A DNA stretch of 64,000 nt from NCBI RefSeq assembly GCF_016887565.1, contig NZ_CP069396.1, positions 4,615,001 through 4,679,000 of the forward strand, written 5' to 3'. A program made the translations under genes and the position numbers. The notes beneath the pieces are model-generated. The model was not told the DNA's origin. It did no database searches and saw only the letters and a program-made list of their open reading frames with translations. Positions 36,020 to 43,648 of the stretch are shown piece after piece. Within the stretch, counting starts at the first letter, position 1. Each line of letters starts with the position of its first letter. The DNA is from Archangium violaceum. Its GTDB lineage: Bacteria; Myxococcota; Myxococcia; Myxococcales; Myxococcaceae.

Positions 36020-38080
36020 ATGAGCTCAATCAGCAGCCGTCCGCTGTCCGCCCAGCGCGAGGCATTGGTCGATGTCCTTCGCACGTGGAGCGATGCGCAA
36101 CCAGACGCCCGGGCCTACACCTTCCTGTTGGATGGGGAGGGCGAGGAAGTCCACCTCTCCTACGGGCAGCTCGATCGCAATGCCCGCACCATCGCCAACG
36201 CGCTCCGGGCGCGCCTCCCCGTCGGCGGACGGGCCCTGCTGGTCTACCCGCCGGGCCTCGAGTTCATCGCGGCCTTCTACGGCTGCCTCTACGCCGGTGT
36301 GGTGGCGGTGCCCGTCTTCCCGCCCATGCCGGGCAAGTCTCCCGAGGCCCTCGAGCGCGTGGCCGCCGACTCCGGCTCGGCCGTGGCCCTCACCACCACC
36401 CTCATCCGCGACTTCGCCGAGCCCCTCCTGGACTCCTCGGAGGTCCTGAAGAAGCTCGAGTGGCTCAGCACGGATGATCTTCCGGACAGCAGCGCCAGCT
36501 GGCAGCGGCCCGAGCTGGAGCGCCGCTCGGTGGCCTTCCTCCAGTACACCTCCGGCTCCACCCGCGCCCCCAAGGGCGTGCGCGTGACGCACGAGAACCT
36601 CATGGTGCAGGAGGACTTCATCCAGAAGGCCTTCGAGCACGACGAGAAGACGGTCGTCGTCGGGTGGCTGCCGCTGTACCACGACATGGGGCTCATCGGT
36701 AACGTGCTCCAGCCCATGTACCTGGGCGGCCACTGCGTCCTCATGTCGCCGTTCGACTTCCTCGGCTCGCCGCTGCGCTGGCTGGAGGCCATCTCCCGCT
36801 ACCGCGCCACCACGAGCGGCGGCCCCAACTTCGCCTACGAGCTGTGCGTGCGCAGGTACCAGCCCGAGCGCGCGGCCGCGCTCGACCTGAGCAGCTGGAA
36901 GGTGGCCTACAACGGCGCGGAGCCCCTGCGCGCCGCCACCCTGGAGCGCTTCGCCCGGACCTACGCGCCCCACGGCTTCCGTGAGGGTGCCTTCCTGCCG
37001 TGCTACGGGCTCGCCGAGGCGACGCTCGCGGTGTCCGCCGGACGCCCGGTGTTCGCCAGCTTCGATCGGCGGGCGCTCGAGCGGCGCGAGGCCCTGGCCG
37101 CCCCGTCCGGTGCCGAGGAGTCCGTCACCCTGGTGGGCTCCGGCAGCTTGATGCTCGGAGACGTGCGGGTGGTGGATCCAGAGACGCGGGTGCAGTGCGC
37201 CCCGGGCGGCATCGGGGAGATCTGGATCTCCAACGCGTGCGTGGCCGACGGCTACTGGCAGTCCTCCGAGAGCGCGGCCACCTTCGACGCGCGGCTCACG
37301 AGCGGCGAGGGCCCCTTCCTGCGCACCGGAGACCTCGGCTTCCTGCGCGACGGCGAGCTCTTCGTCGTGGGCCGGCTCAAGGACATGCTCATCGTCCACG
37401 GGCGCAACTACTACGCGAACGACCTCGAGGCGACGGCCGAAGCGAGCTTCCCGGGGCTGCGTTCGGGATGCGGGGCCGCGTTCGCGCTGGAGAAGGACGG
37501 CGAGGAGCAGGTGGTGATCGTCCAGGAGATGGCCGAGTCCTCCACCGAGCGCTGCGCCGAGGCGGCCGAGGCGATCCGCCAGGCCATCACCACCACCCAT
37601 GGCATCCCGGTCGCGGCCGTCGTGCTGATCGAGCCCAAGAGCATCTTCAAGACCTCCAGCGGGAAGATCCGCCGGCAGGACTGCAAGAAGGCCTTCCTGG
37701 CCGGCACGTTGAAGGTGCTGGGCGAGCTCCGCTTCGACGCGCACGAGGCCGCCCCCGCCAGCGAGGCCCCCGGCACAGAGACGGAGCAGGCCATCGCCGG
37801 AATCTGGGCGGAGCTGCTCGGGCTGCGCGGGGAGCAGGTGGGCAGCGACACCGACTTCTTCTCCCTGGGCGGTGATTCCGTGCTCGCCGCGCAGGTCGTC
37901 AACCGCATTGGCGAGCAGTTCCAGGTGCAGGTGCGCCTGGAGGACGCGACGGCGGACTTCACCGTCCGCGGGCTCGCCCGGGCGGTGGACGCGCTGCTGC
38001 TCCAGAAGCTGGAGCAGATGTCGGACGCCGAGGCCGAGGCGCTGCTCGCCCGCTCGGGTGGCAAGGCCCAGGGCTCGTGA
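36020..38080 (+). CDS. Fatty acyl-AMP ligase fused to an acyl/peptidyl carrier protein
   Basis: 686 residues. Residues 10-570 are a FAAL-type adenylating enzyme: YTSGSTRAPKG at about 176, WLPLYHDMGLIG, GPNFAYELC, YGLAEATL, RTGDLGFLRDGELFVVGRLKDM and YANDLEATAE. These are FAAL hallmarks rather than CoA ligase or NRPS A-domain ones. Residues 585-660 are a carrier domain with Ser620 (LGGDSVLAAQ), followed by a tail (LEQMSDAEAEALLARSGG) of the kind found at carrier C termini before docking. The role is to activate a free fatty acid as acyl-AMP and load it on its own carrier as starter for a lipopeptide or polyketide line. The Arg in STRAPKG replaces the more usual Ser/Thr. The stop overlaps the next start (GTGA), implying coupling to the mutase-like gene. 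Confidence 0.92.
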   Translation: MSSISSRPLSAQREALVDVLRTWSDAQPDARAYTFLLDGEGEEVHLSYGQLDRNARTIANALRARLPVGGRALLVYPPGLEFIAAFYGCLYAGVVAVPVFPPMPGKSPEALERVAADSGSAVALTTTLIRDFAEPLLDSSEVLKKLEWLSTDDLPDSSASWQRPELERRSVAFLQYTSGSTRAPKGVRVTHENLMVQEDFIQKAFEHDEKTVVVGWLPLYHDMGLIGNVLQPMYLGGHCVLMSPFDFLGSPLRWLEAISRYRATTSGGPNFAYELCVRRYQPERAAALDLSSWKVAYNGAEPLRAATLERFARTYAPHGFREGAFLPCYGLAEATLAVSAGRPVFASFDRRALERREALAAPSGAEESVTLVGSGSLMLGDVRVVDPETRVQCAPGGIGEIWISNACVADGYWQSSESAATFDARLTSGEGPFLRTGDLGFLRDGELFVVGRLKDMLIVHGRNYYANDLEATAEASFPGLRSGCGAAFALEKDGEEQVVIVQEMAESSTERCAEAAEAIRQAITTTHGIPVAAVVLIEPKSIFKTSSGKIRRQDCKKAFLAGTLKVLGELRFDAHEAAPASEAPGTETEQAIAGIWAELLGLRGEQVGSDTDFFSLGGDSVLAAQVVNRIGEQFQVQVRLEDATADFTVRGLARAVDALLLQKLEQMSDAEAEALLARSGGKAQGS

Positions 38081-39489
38081 ACATGAACGATCCCGGAAGA
38101 GTGCTCATCCTTGGCAGCGGCCCCACGGGGCTCGGTGCGGCCTACCGGCTCCAGGAGCTGGGCGTGAAGGACTTCCAGCTGCTCGAGCTGGGGGCGGGGC
38201 CCGGAGGACTGGCGGCGAGCCACGTCGATCCCCAGGGCTTCACGTGGGACCTGGGCGGTCACGTCCAGTTCAGCCACTACTCCTATTACGACGCGGTCCT
38301 GGATCTCGCGCTGAAGGACGCGTGGCTCTGGCACGAGCGCGAGTCGTGGGTGTGGCTCAAGGAGCGGTTCGTTCCCTATCCGTTCCAGAACAACATCCAC
38401 CGGCTGGACGCGCGGGACCGGGAGCGCGTGCTCGCGGACCTGCGCGCCGCCGCCTCGGCCCGGACGGGAGCCGGGCGCCCCGCCAACTTCGGGGAGTGGC
38501 TCCGGTGGAACTTCGGCCAGGCGCTCTGTGAGCTCTTCATGGAGCCGTACAACGCCAAGGTCTGGGGATGCCCGCCCTCGCACATGGGCGTGAGCTGGAT
38601 GGGCGAGCGGGTGGCCGTCCCCGACGTGGCGCGGATCGAACGCAACATCCAGGAGAACCGGGACGACGTTTCCTGGGGACCCAACAACCGCTTCCGCTTC
38701 CCCCTGCACGGAGGCACGGGGGGCATCTGGGAGGGGGTGGCCGGGCTGCTCGACCCCAGCCGCCTGTCCTTCGGGTGCAACGTGGTGCGAGTCGAGCTCG
38801 ACGCGCGGGTGGTCGTCCTCGAGGACGGCAGGCGCTTTTCCTACGACACGCTCATCTCCACCCTGCCCATCGACGTCCTCTCGCGCATCTGCGACCCGCT
38901 CCCGCCCGAGGTCCGGCGGGCCGGCGGCCAGATGCGCTACAGCTCCGTGCACGTGCTCGGGGTGGGGCTGCGACACGGCATGCCGGAGAGCCTCTCCAAG
39001 AAGTGCTGGATGTACTTCCCCGAGGAGCACAGCCCCTACTACCGGGTGACGGTGTTCTCGAACTACTCGCCGAACCACGTGCCCGAGGGTGGGGGCTACT
39101 GGTCCCTCATGGCCGAGGTCTGCGAGTCCCCGACCCGGCCGCTGTCCACCTCCGACCTGAAGGGCTGGACGCTGAAGGCCATGCGCCAGGACGCCCTCAT
39201 CCCTCCCGACGCGGAGGTGGTCAGCTTCTGGCACACGCGCCTGGACCACGGGTACCCCACGCCCTTCGTCGGCCGCGACGAGCTCCTCGCCCAGATCCAT
39301 CCCGCGTTGGAGGAGAAGCGCGTGTTCTCACGCGGCCGCTTCGGTGGCTGGAAGTACGAGGCCGGCAACCAGGACCACTGCTTCATGCAGGGCGTGGAGC
39401 TGGTGGACCGGCTCACACTTGGAAGGCCGGAGGTCACCTACCCGGATCCGAACCGGGCGAACTCCGGCATCTTCCTGACGAAGAGCTGA
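38077..39489 (+). CDS. UDP-galactopyranose mutase homologue of eukaryotic type (FAD)
   Basis: 470 residues from GTG 38077, which overlaps the FAAL stop; ATG 38083 is equally possible. The Rossmann FAD motif GSGPTGLGAA is at about 11-20. Blocks I recognise from fungal/protozoal UDP-galactopyranose mutases occur in order: FTWDLGGHVQFSHYSY, VPYPFQNNIHRL, LFMEPYNAKVWG, SWGPNNRFRFP plus GGTGGIW, YSSVHVLGVG, KCWMYFPEEHSPYYRVT, FSNYSP, FDHGYPTP-like LDHGYPTP, SRGRFGGWKYEAGNQDH and GVELVDRL. These are more like the eukaryotic than the classical bacterial Glf branch. The likely reaction is UDP-Galp to UDP-Galf, supplying a furanose donor. A glycosyltransferase gene lies convergently 11 nt away. An alternative is a related FAD sugar or amine oxidoreductase. 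Confidence 0.82.
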   Translation: MNMNDPGRVLILGSGPTGLGAAYRLQELGVKDFQLLELGAGPGGLAASHVDPQGFTWDLGGHVQFSHYSYYDAVLDLALKDAWLWHERESWVWLKERFVPYPFQNNIHRLDARDRERVLADLRAAASARTGAGRPANFGEWLRWNFGQALCELFMEPYNAKVWGCPPSHMGVSWMGERVAVPDVARIERNIQENRDDVSWGPNNRFRFPLHGGTGGIWEGVAGLLDPSRLSFGCNVVRVELDARVVVLEDGRRFSYDTLISTLPIDVLSRICDPLPPEVRRAGGQMRYSSVHVLGVGLRHGMPESLSKKCWMYFPEEHSPYYRVTVFSNYSPNHVPEGGGYWSLMAEVCESPTRPLSTSDLKGWTLKAMRQDALIPPDAEVVSFWHTRLDHGYPTPFVGRDELLAQIHPALEEKRVFSRGRFGGWKYEAGNQDHCFMQGVELVDRLTLGRPEVTYPDPNRANSGIFLTKS

Positions 39490-39505
39490 GGGCGCGGGAC
39501 TCAGC
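39485..39505. terminator. Short hairpin over two convergent stop codons
   Basis: GCTGAG (39485-39490) pairs with CTCAGC (39500-39505) around a 9-nt loop and includes both stop codons of the convergent genes, which are only 11 nt apart. It is weak but well placed. Confidence 0.35.
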
Positions 39506-41495
39506 GGCTCCGGCGGCGCTCGATGAGGCGCTGGAAGAACTCCATCAGCCGGGGCAGCTGGTCATCGAAGCAGAAGGCGCTCCGGGCCTGGCGCATGTTC
39601 CGGGTGAGCTGCTGGAGCCGGGCCCGATCGCGCAGCTGCTGGGCCAGCTCCTGGCCGTTGTTGGCGAAGATGCCCACGTCGAGCCGCCGGGCCAGCGTGT
39701 CGAGCGCCACCCGCGAGTGGCTGTTGTCCCGGAGGATCCACGGCAGGCCCGCGGACGCATACGTCCCCAGGCGCGCCGGCAGGTTGAAGTCGATCCAATC
39801 CGCGCGGCGGAGATCTCCCCCGTTGCGGCTGGTGAAGATGTGGCACCAGGCGGCGTCGTACTGGGAGAGCACGCGCACCCAGTCCGCCACGCCGACGGGC
39901 GGGTGCAGGTGGACGAGCCCGCTCGCCTTGAGCTGCGCGAGCATCTCCGGGGGGGCGTTCTGGAAGAGGGCCCCTCCGTACAGGTGCACGTGGATGCCCG
40001 CCTGGAGGACGGACATGACGAACTCGGCGGCCTGGGGGCTCTCCCGCGGATCCAACCCCAGGGGGCGGCCCGTGCACACGGTGTGCAACTGCCCATCCTT
40101 CTCGGACAGCTTCGGGGACCACTCCTCCGTCATCCACTCCCGCTTGACCAGGTCTCCGTCCAGGAACAGCACGTTCTCCGGCTTCAGCATCCCGTCGGTG
40201 GCGTACTGGTACCACTCCAAGGACTCCTCGTTGATGAGGATCTGCCCGTCGCTCCGGGCGAGCACGCGCATCAGCGTGGGCCACAGTCCCCGCTGGAAGC
40301 AGAAGAACGGCGCTTCCTTGAAGTGGAAGGCCATGGGGATGCCCAGGTTGGCGTCCAGGACGGTGTCGATCAGCGGCAGCGCCTGCCAGTTCAGCAGGGC
40401 GTAGATGATGTCCGGTTGGATCTCCCGCACCCGCTCGCGCCAGCGGGAGTCGGCCGGGATGTTCTCGATGTTGCCGTACGCGGTGGTGCTCGCCGTGTCC
40501 CAGATCTCCGCGCGCGACCACATCCCGTACAGCCGGTGCCCCTGCTCCTCGAACGCGACGAGCCGCTCGGCGTTGAACCCGAGCTCGCCCACCAGGAGGA
40601 TCTTCAACCCCTTGCGCGCCGGCGGCGGGCGCTGCTGGCGCCAGCGCCCGTAGGTGGCGCGCTCGTCCACGGGGAAGCCCCTGGAGGGCTGCCAGTTGAG
40701 GGCCTCGCCCTGGGCGATGCCGTAGTGCTCCCGGTAGCGGGACAGCCCGCCATGGAAGACGTTGAGGATGAGGTCGCGCCGGTTCTCGGTGTGCAGCACC
40801 CGCTCGCAGCTGATGGCCCCCGCGTAGGCGAAGGTGGCGCCGCGCGACAGCAGCCCCCACCAGAAGTCGGGCTCGAGCCTGTCCGAGACCTGCTCCTCGC
40901 GCGGCGTCCAGCGATGCTCGGCCTCCAGCGTCCGCCGGTGCATCACCTGCACGAGCGCCAGCAGGTTGTTGTCCTCGGGGTTGCCGCGGACCCGGCTGAG
41001 CGCTTCCGCCTCGGCGTTCGCCGGCACCGCGCCCTGGAGCGTCGGCTCCTGCTTGTCGAGCGTCCAGTACATGCCGCGGCCGATCTGATCGCTGCTCTCG
41101 GGGCGGGCACTCCAGCGCACGCCGCCATAGGCCAGGTAGACGTCCGGCCGCGCGTCGAGCAGCGCCACCAGCCGCTCCAGGTGCTCGGGGTAGTACACGT
41201 CGTCCGAGGGCAGGTACGCGATGTACTGGCCGCGCGCCATGCCGGTCGCCAGGTTGAGGGCGTTGCCCAACCCGCGGTTGCGCTCCAGGCGGTGGTAGCG
41301 GATCCGCGGCTCGGCGAGGTAGGGCGCGAGCACCTGCCGCGTGTCATCGTCGGAGCCGTCATCGATGATGATCAGCTCCCAGTCCTTCAGGTGCTGCGCC
41401 TTCAGTCCCTCCAGCGCCCTGCGGAGGAAGGAGGACTGACGGTACGTCGGCATCAGGATGGAAACGCGCGGTGTCTGTGTCTGAGGTGTATGCAC
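39501..41495 (-). CDS. Two-domain glycosyltransferase (GT2 plus GT-B-like)
   Basis: 664 residues from a GTG at 41495; no ATG is nearby. The N-terminal 240 residues are a GT2 (GT-A) domain: VSILMPTYRQSSFLRRAL, IIIDDGSDDDTR, RNRGLGNALN and the metal-binding LPSDDVYYPEHL. After a Pro-rich linker (RQQRPPPARKG), residues about 300-650 look like a GT-B or CgeB-like domain (LKILLVGELGFNAERLVAF, HTVCTGRPLG, HLHPPVGVADWVRVL, ARLGTYASAGLP). The enzyme may add one or two sugars, to the product of this cluster or to the cell surface. It is the last gene of the minus-strand unit that begins with the large NRPS, 52 nt after the exporter gene, and it converges on a sugar-mutase gene. The substrate cannot be read from sequence. 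Confidence 0.82.
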   Translation of the reverse strand: MHTPQTQTPRVSILMPTYRQSSFLRRALEGLKAQHLKDWELIIIDDGSDDDTRQVLAPYLAEPRIRYHRLERNRGLGNALNLATGMARGQYIAYLPSDDVYYPEHLERLVALLDARPDVYLAYGGVRWSARPESSDQIGRGMYWTLDKQEPTLQGAVPANAEAEALSRVRGNPEDNNLLALVQVMHRRTLEAEHRWTPREEQVSDRLEPDFWWGLLSRGATFAYAGAISCERVLHTENRRDLILNVFHGGLSRYREHYGIAQGEALNWQPSRGFPVDERATYGRWRQQRPPPARKGLKILLVGELGFNAERLVAFEEQGHRLYGMWSRAEIWDTASTTAYGNIENIPADSRWRERVREIQPDIIYALLNWQALPLIDTVLDANLGIPMAFHFKEAPFFCFQRGLWPTLMRVLARSDGQILINEESLEWYQYATDGMLKPENVLFLDGDLVKREWMTEEWSPKLSEKDGQLHTVCTGRPLGLDPRESPQAAEFVMSVLQAGIHVHLYGGALFQNAPPEMLAQLKASGLVHLHPPVGVADWVRVLSQYDAAWCHIFTSRNGGDLRRADWIDFNLPARLGTYASAGLPWILRDNSHSRVALDTLARRLDVGIFANNGQELAQQLRDRARLQQLTRNMRQARSAFCFDDQLPRLMEFFQRLIERRRSR

Positions 41496-41547
41496 GCGCG
41501 GCAGCCTAGTGGAATTCTCCCGGGGGATTGAAGCCGTATCCCCGCGC

Positions 41548-42882
41548 TCAGGCCTGTCCGACGTCCGGCTGCCGGGGACGGATCAGGGCGGGGTTGAAGA
41601 GCTGGACCACCGAGAAGACGAGGTACCCGGCGGCGAGCGTGGCGAGCACCTTGCCCGGATCCGTCGCCGCGCTGGCCAGCCCGGCGATGACGGTGCCCGC
41701 GGGCGCGGTGCACAGGGCGATCACCCGGCGCACGGAGAAGACGCGGCCCTGGAGCTCCAGCGGCGTCTGCTGCTGCCACAAGGTGAGTGATGCCGCGTTC
41801 ACCATCGGTGGAACGGTCCCCGTCAGGAAGAGCAGGCCCGCGGCCACGTAGAGATCCCTGTTGAGGCCGAGCAGCACCAGGGTCACCCCGCTGAGGATCA
41901 TGGGCACCAGGACGCCGTAGATCTGCCTGGACTTGAGCCCTCCCCACACGCTGATGGTGATGCCACCAGTCACCGCGCCCAGGCCGAAGCACGTCTGGAG
42001 CAGGGCGAGCGCGGTCTCGAAGCGGAAGCCCCGGGCGGTCCAGTCCGCGGCGAGGTCGAACTTGAGGATGAGCGGCTGGAGCACCTGCAGGGGCCCGATG
42101 ACCACGTTGGCGACGGCGAAGAGCCCCAGCAGCCAGAGCAGGGCGGGGCGCTCCCAGATGAAGCGCGCCCCCGAGACGATGTCCGCCCGGAGGCCCGGAC
42201 CGGCCTGCTGCTCGGAGGCGGCGGGCGCCGGGGAGACCTGGGGGAAGCGCAGGAAGAGCAGCGTCACCGCCGACACCAGGAAGGAGACGCAGTCGAGCGC
42301 GATGACCAGCGGCGTGCCGTCCACCGTACCGGACAGCGAGTGCACCGGCAGGGCGATGAGCAACGCGGCCACGGAGGGCGCGAGCACGCTCGAGATGGCG
42401 TAGGAGGCCTGGATCATCCCGTTGGCCCGGCCGAGCTGCTCCGGGGGGACGAGGGAGGCCTGTGACGACTCGAAGGCCGCCGTGTGGAACGCACTGAACG
42501 TGGCGAGCAGCACGGTGATGAGCAGGAGCGCGGGCAGGGAGAGCTTCCCCGTCAGCATCAGGAGCAGCGGTGCCACGCCCAGGACGGCGCTGGCGAAGTC
42601 CGCCGCCAGCAACGTCCGGCGGCGGTCGTGGCGGTCCGCCCAGGCGCCGGCCACGGGGGCCAGCAGGACGGAGGGCAGCAGGAAGGCGAGCGCCACCGCC
42701 GAGAGCGCGAACGACAGCTGCCCCTTCTGCTCGGGTGCCGGGTACAGCCTGTTTGACAGCCACACCGTGAGGGAGAAGAAGGTCAGCTGGCTGCCGAAGA
42801 CGGAGATGGACTGCGAGAGCCACACCGTCAGGAACATCCGCATGCCGCGGACCGGCTCCACCTCACGGGTCGCGTCACTCAT
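41548..42882 (-). CDS. MFS exporter
   Basis: 444 residues from the ATG at 42882, which lies 7 nt after the upstream stop; a longer in-frame start overlaps the dioxygenase gene and reads as nonsense. About 11-12 hydrophobic helices are present. The start FLTVWLSQSISVFGSQLTFF and the loop GAWADRHDRRRTLL (motif A-like) mark it as a member of the MFS_3/EntS-type group of small-molecule exporters. It probably exports the NRPS/PKS product and gives self-protection. It is translated in the NRPS > dioxygenase > exporter > glycosyltransferase unit. Confidence 0.9.
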   Translation of the reverse strand: MSDATREVEPVRGMRMFLTVWLSQSISVFGSQLTFFSLTVWLSNRLYPAPEQKGQLSFALSAVALAFLLPSVLLAPVAGAWADRHDRRRTLLAADFASAVLGVAPLLLMLTGKLSLPALLLITVLLATFSAFHTAAFESSQASLVPPEQLGRANGMIQASYAISSVLAPSVAALLIALPVHSLSGTVDGTPLVIALDCVSFLVSAVTLLFLRFPQVSPAPAASEQQAGPGLRADIVSGARFIWERPALLWLLGLFAVANVVIGPLQVLQPLILKFDLAADWTARGFRFETALALLQTCFGLGAVTGGITISVWGGLKSRQIYGVLVPMILSGVTLVLLGLNRDLYVAAGLLFLTGTVPPMVNAASLTLWQQQTPLELQGRVFSVRRVIALCTAPAGTVIAGLASAATDPGKVLATLAAGYLVFSVVQLFNPALIRPRQPDVGQA

Positions 42883-42889
42883 CGTCGTG

Positions 42890-43648
42890 CTAGGCCCCCG
42901 CCGCCGCGCGATCGCCGCCGCGCAGGGCCTTGTCGAAGATGGGGAACAGGTAGTTGAGCGCCTGGATCTCCACCTCGGTGAGATCCGGGTGCCAGATGTC
43001 CCACAGGAGGATCGTCCGCACCTCGGTGCCCTTGTGCCACACCTCGTGGATGAAGCTGTCGTCGAAGATGAGGCACTTGCCTGGCGTCCAGCCGCGGACC
43101 TCGTCACCCACGCGGATGGAGCAGCCCTCGGGGATGATCAGCCCCAGGTGGCAGGTGAGCACCACGTTCACGCCGCCGGTGTGGGGCGTCAGGTGCGCGC
43201 CGGGGTTGAGCCGCGTGAACATGCCCTGGCGCACGCCGCGCGGGGACTTCTCCAGCAGCTGGATCGTCTGCGGGCAGCGGGCGGCGTTCTTCTCGTGCCG
43301 CTTGCCCTTGCGGTAGAGCGTATAGGTGTCCCAGCCCTTCCAGCCGAGCTCCAGGGTGTAGGGATCCTCGTACGGGAAGAAGCCCGCCTTGGTCTCCTGC
43401 AGGCCCTTCAGCTCGCCGAGGACGGTCTCCCACGAGCGCTCGATATCCGCGACCCAGGGGAAGTCCGCGGTGTCGTGCCACCCCTTGGCGCTCAGCCCGG
43501 GGAAGTACAGGCGCGTGGGCTCCTGCTGCGGGTGGGGATAGACCGGGGTCTTCTCGCCACTCATGTACCGCAGGCACTCCTCCACCCGCTCCAGCCCCTG
43601 GCTGGAGAAGCGGCGCGTCAGCTCATCGAGGATGTTCTTAGTGTCCAT
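42890..43648 (-). CDS. Aspartyl/asparaginyl beta-hydroxylase-type Fe(II)/2-oxoglutarate dioxygenase
   Basis: 252 residues. The core is the AspH fold (PF05118 type): LNPGAHLTPHTGG (first metal His), LGLIIPEGCSIRVGDEVRGW, GKCLIFDDSFIHEVWHKG (second metal His) and RTILLWDIWHPDL (Arg that binds 2-oxoglutarate). Family members with this two-His triad hydroxylate beta-carbons of Asp/Asn or similar residues. Its ATG overlaps the 3' end of the large NRPS gene by 11 nt, so the two are co-translated. The natural reading is hydroxylation of an amino acid, free or carrier-bound, or of the acyl chain of this product. The exact substrate is unknown. Confidence 0.87.
   Translation of the reverse strand: MDTKNILDELTRRFSSQGLERVEECLRYMSGEKTPVYPHPQQEPTRLYFPGLSAKGWHDTADFPWVADIERSWETVLGELKGLQETKAGFFPYEDPYTLELGWKGWDTYTLYRKGKRHEKNAARCPQTIQLLEKSPRGVRQGMFTRLNPGAHLTPHTGGVNVVLTCHLGLIIPEGCSIRVGDEVRGWTPGKCLIFDDSFIHEVWHKGTEVRTILLWDIWHPDLTEVEIQALNYLFPIFDKALRGGDRAAAGA

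Noticed and set aside
38568-41531. 987-codon plus-strand frame through the mutase and glycosyltransferase genes
   Set aside because: It overlaps two convincing genes in other frames and lacks any motif.
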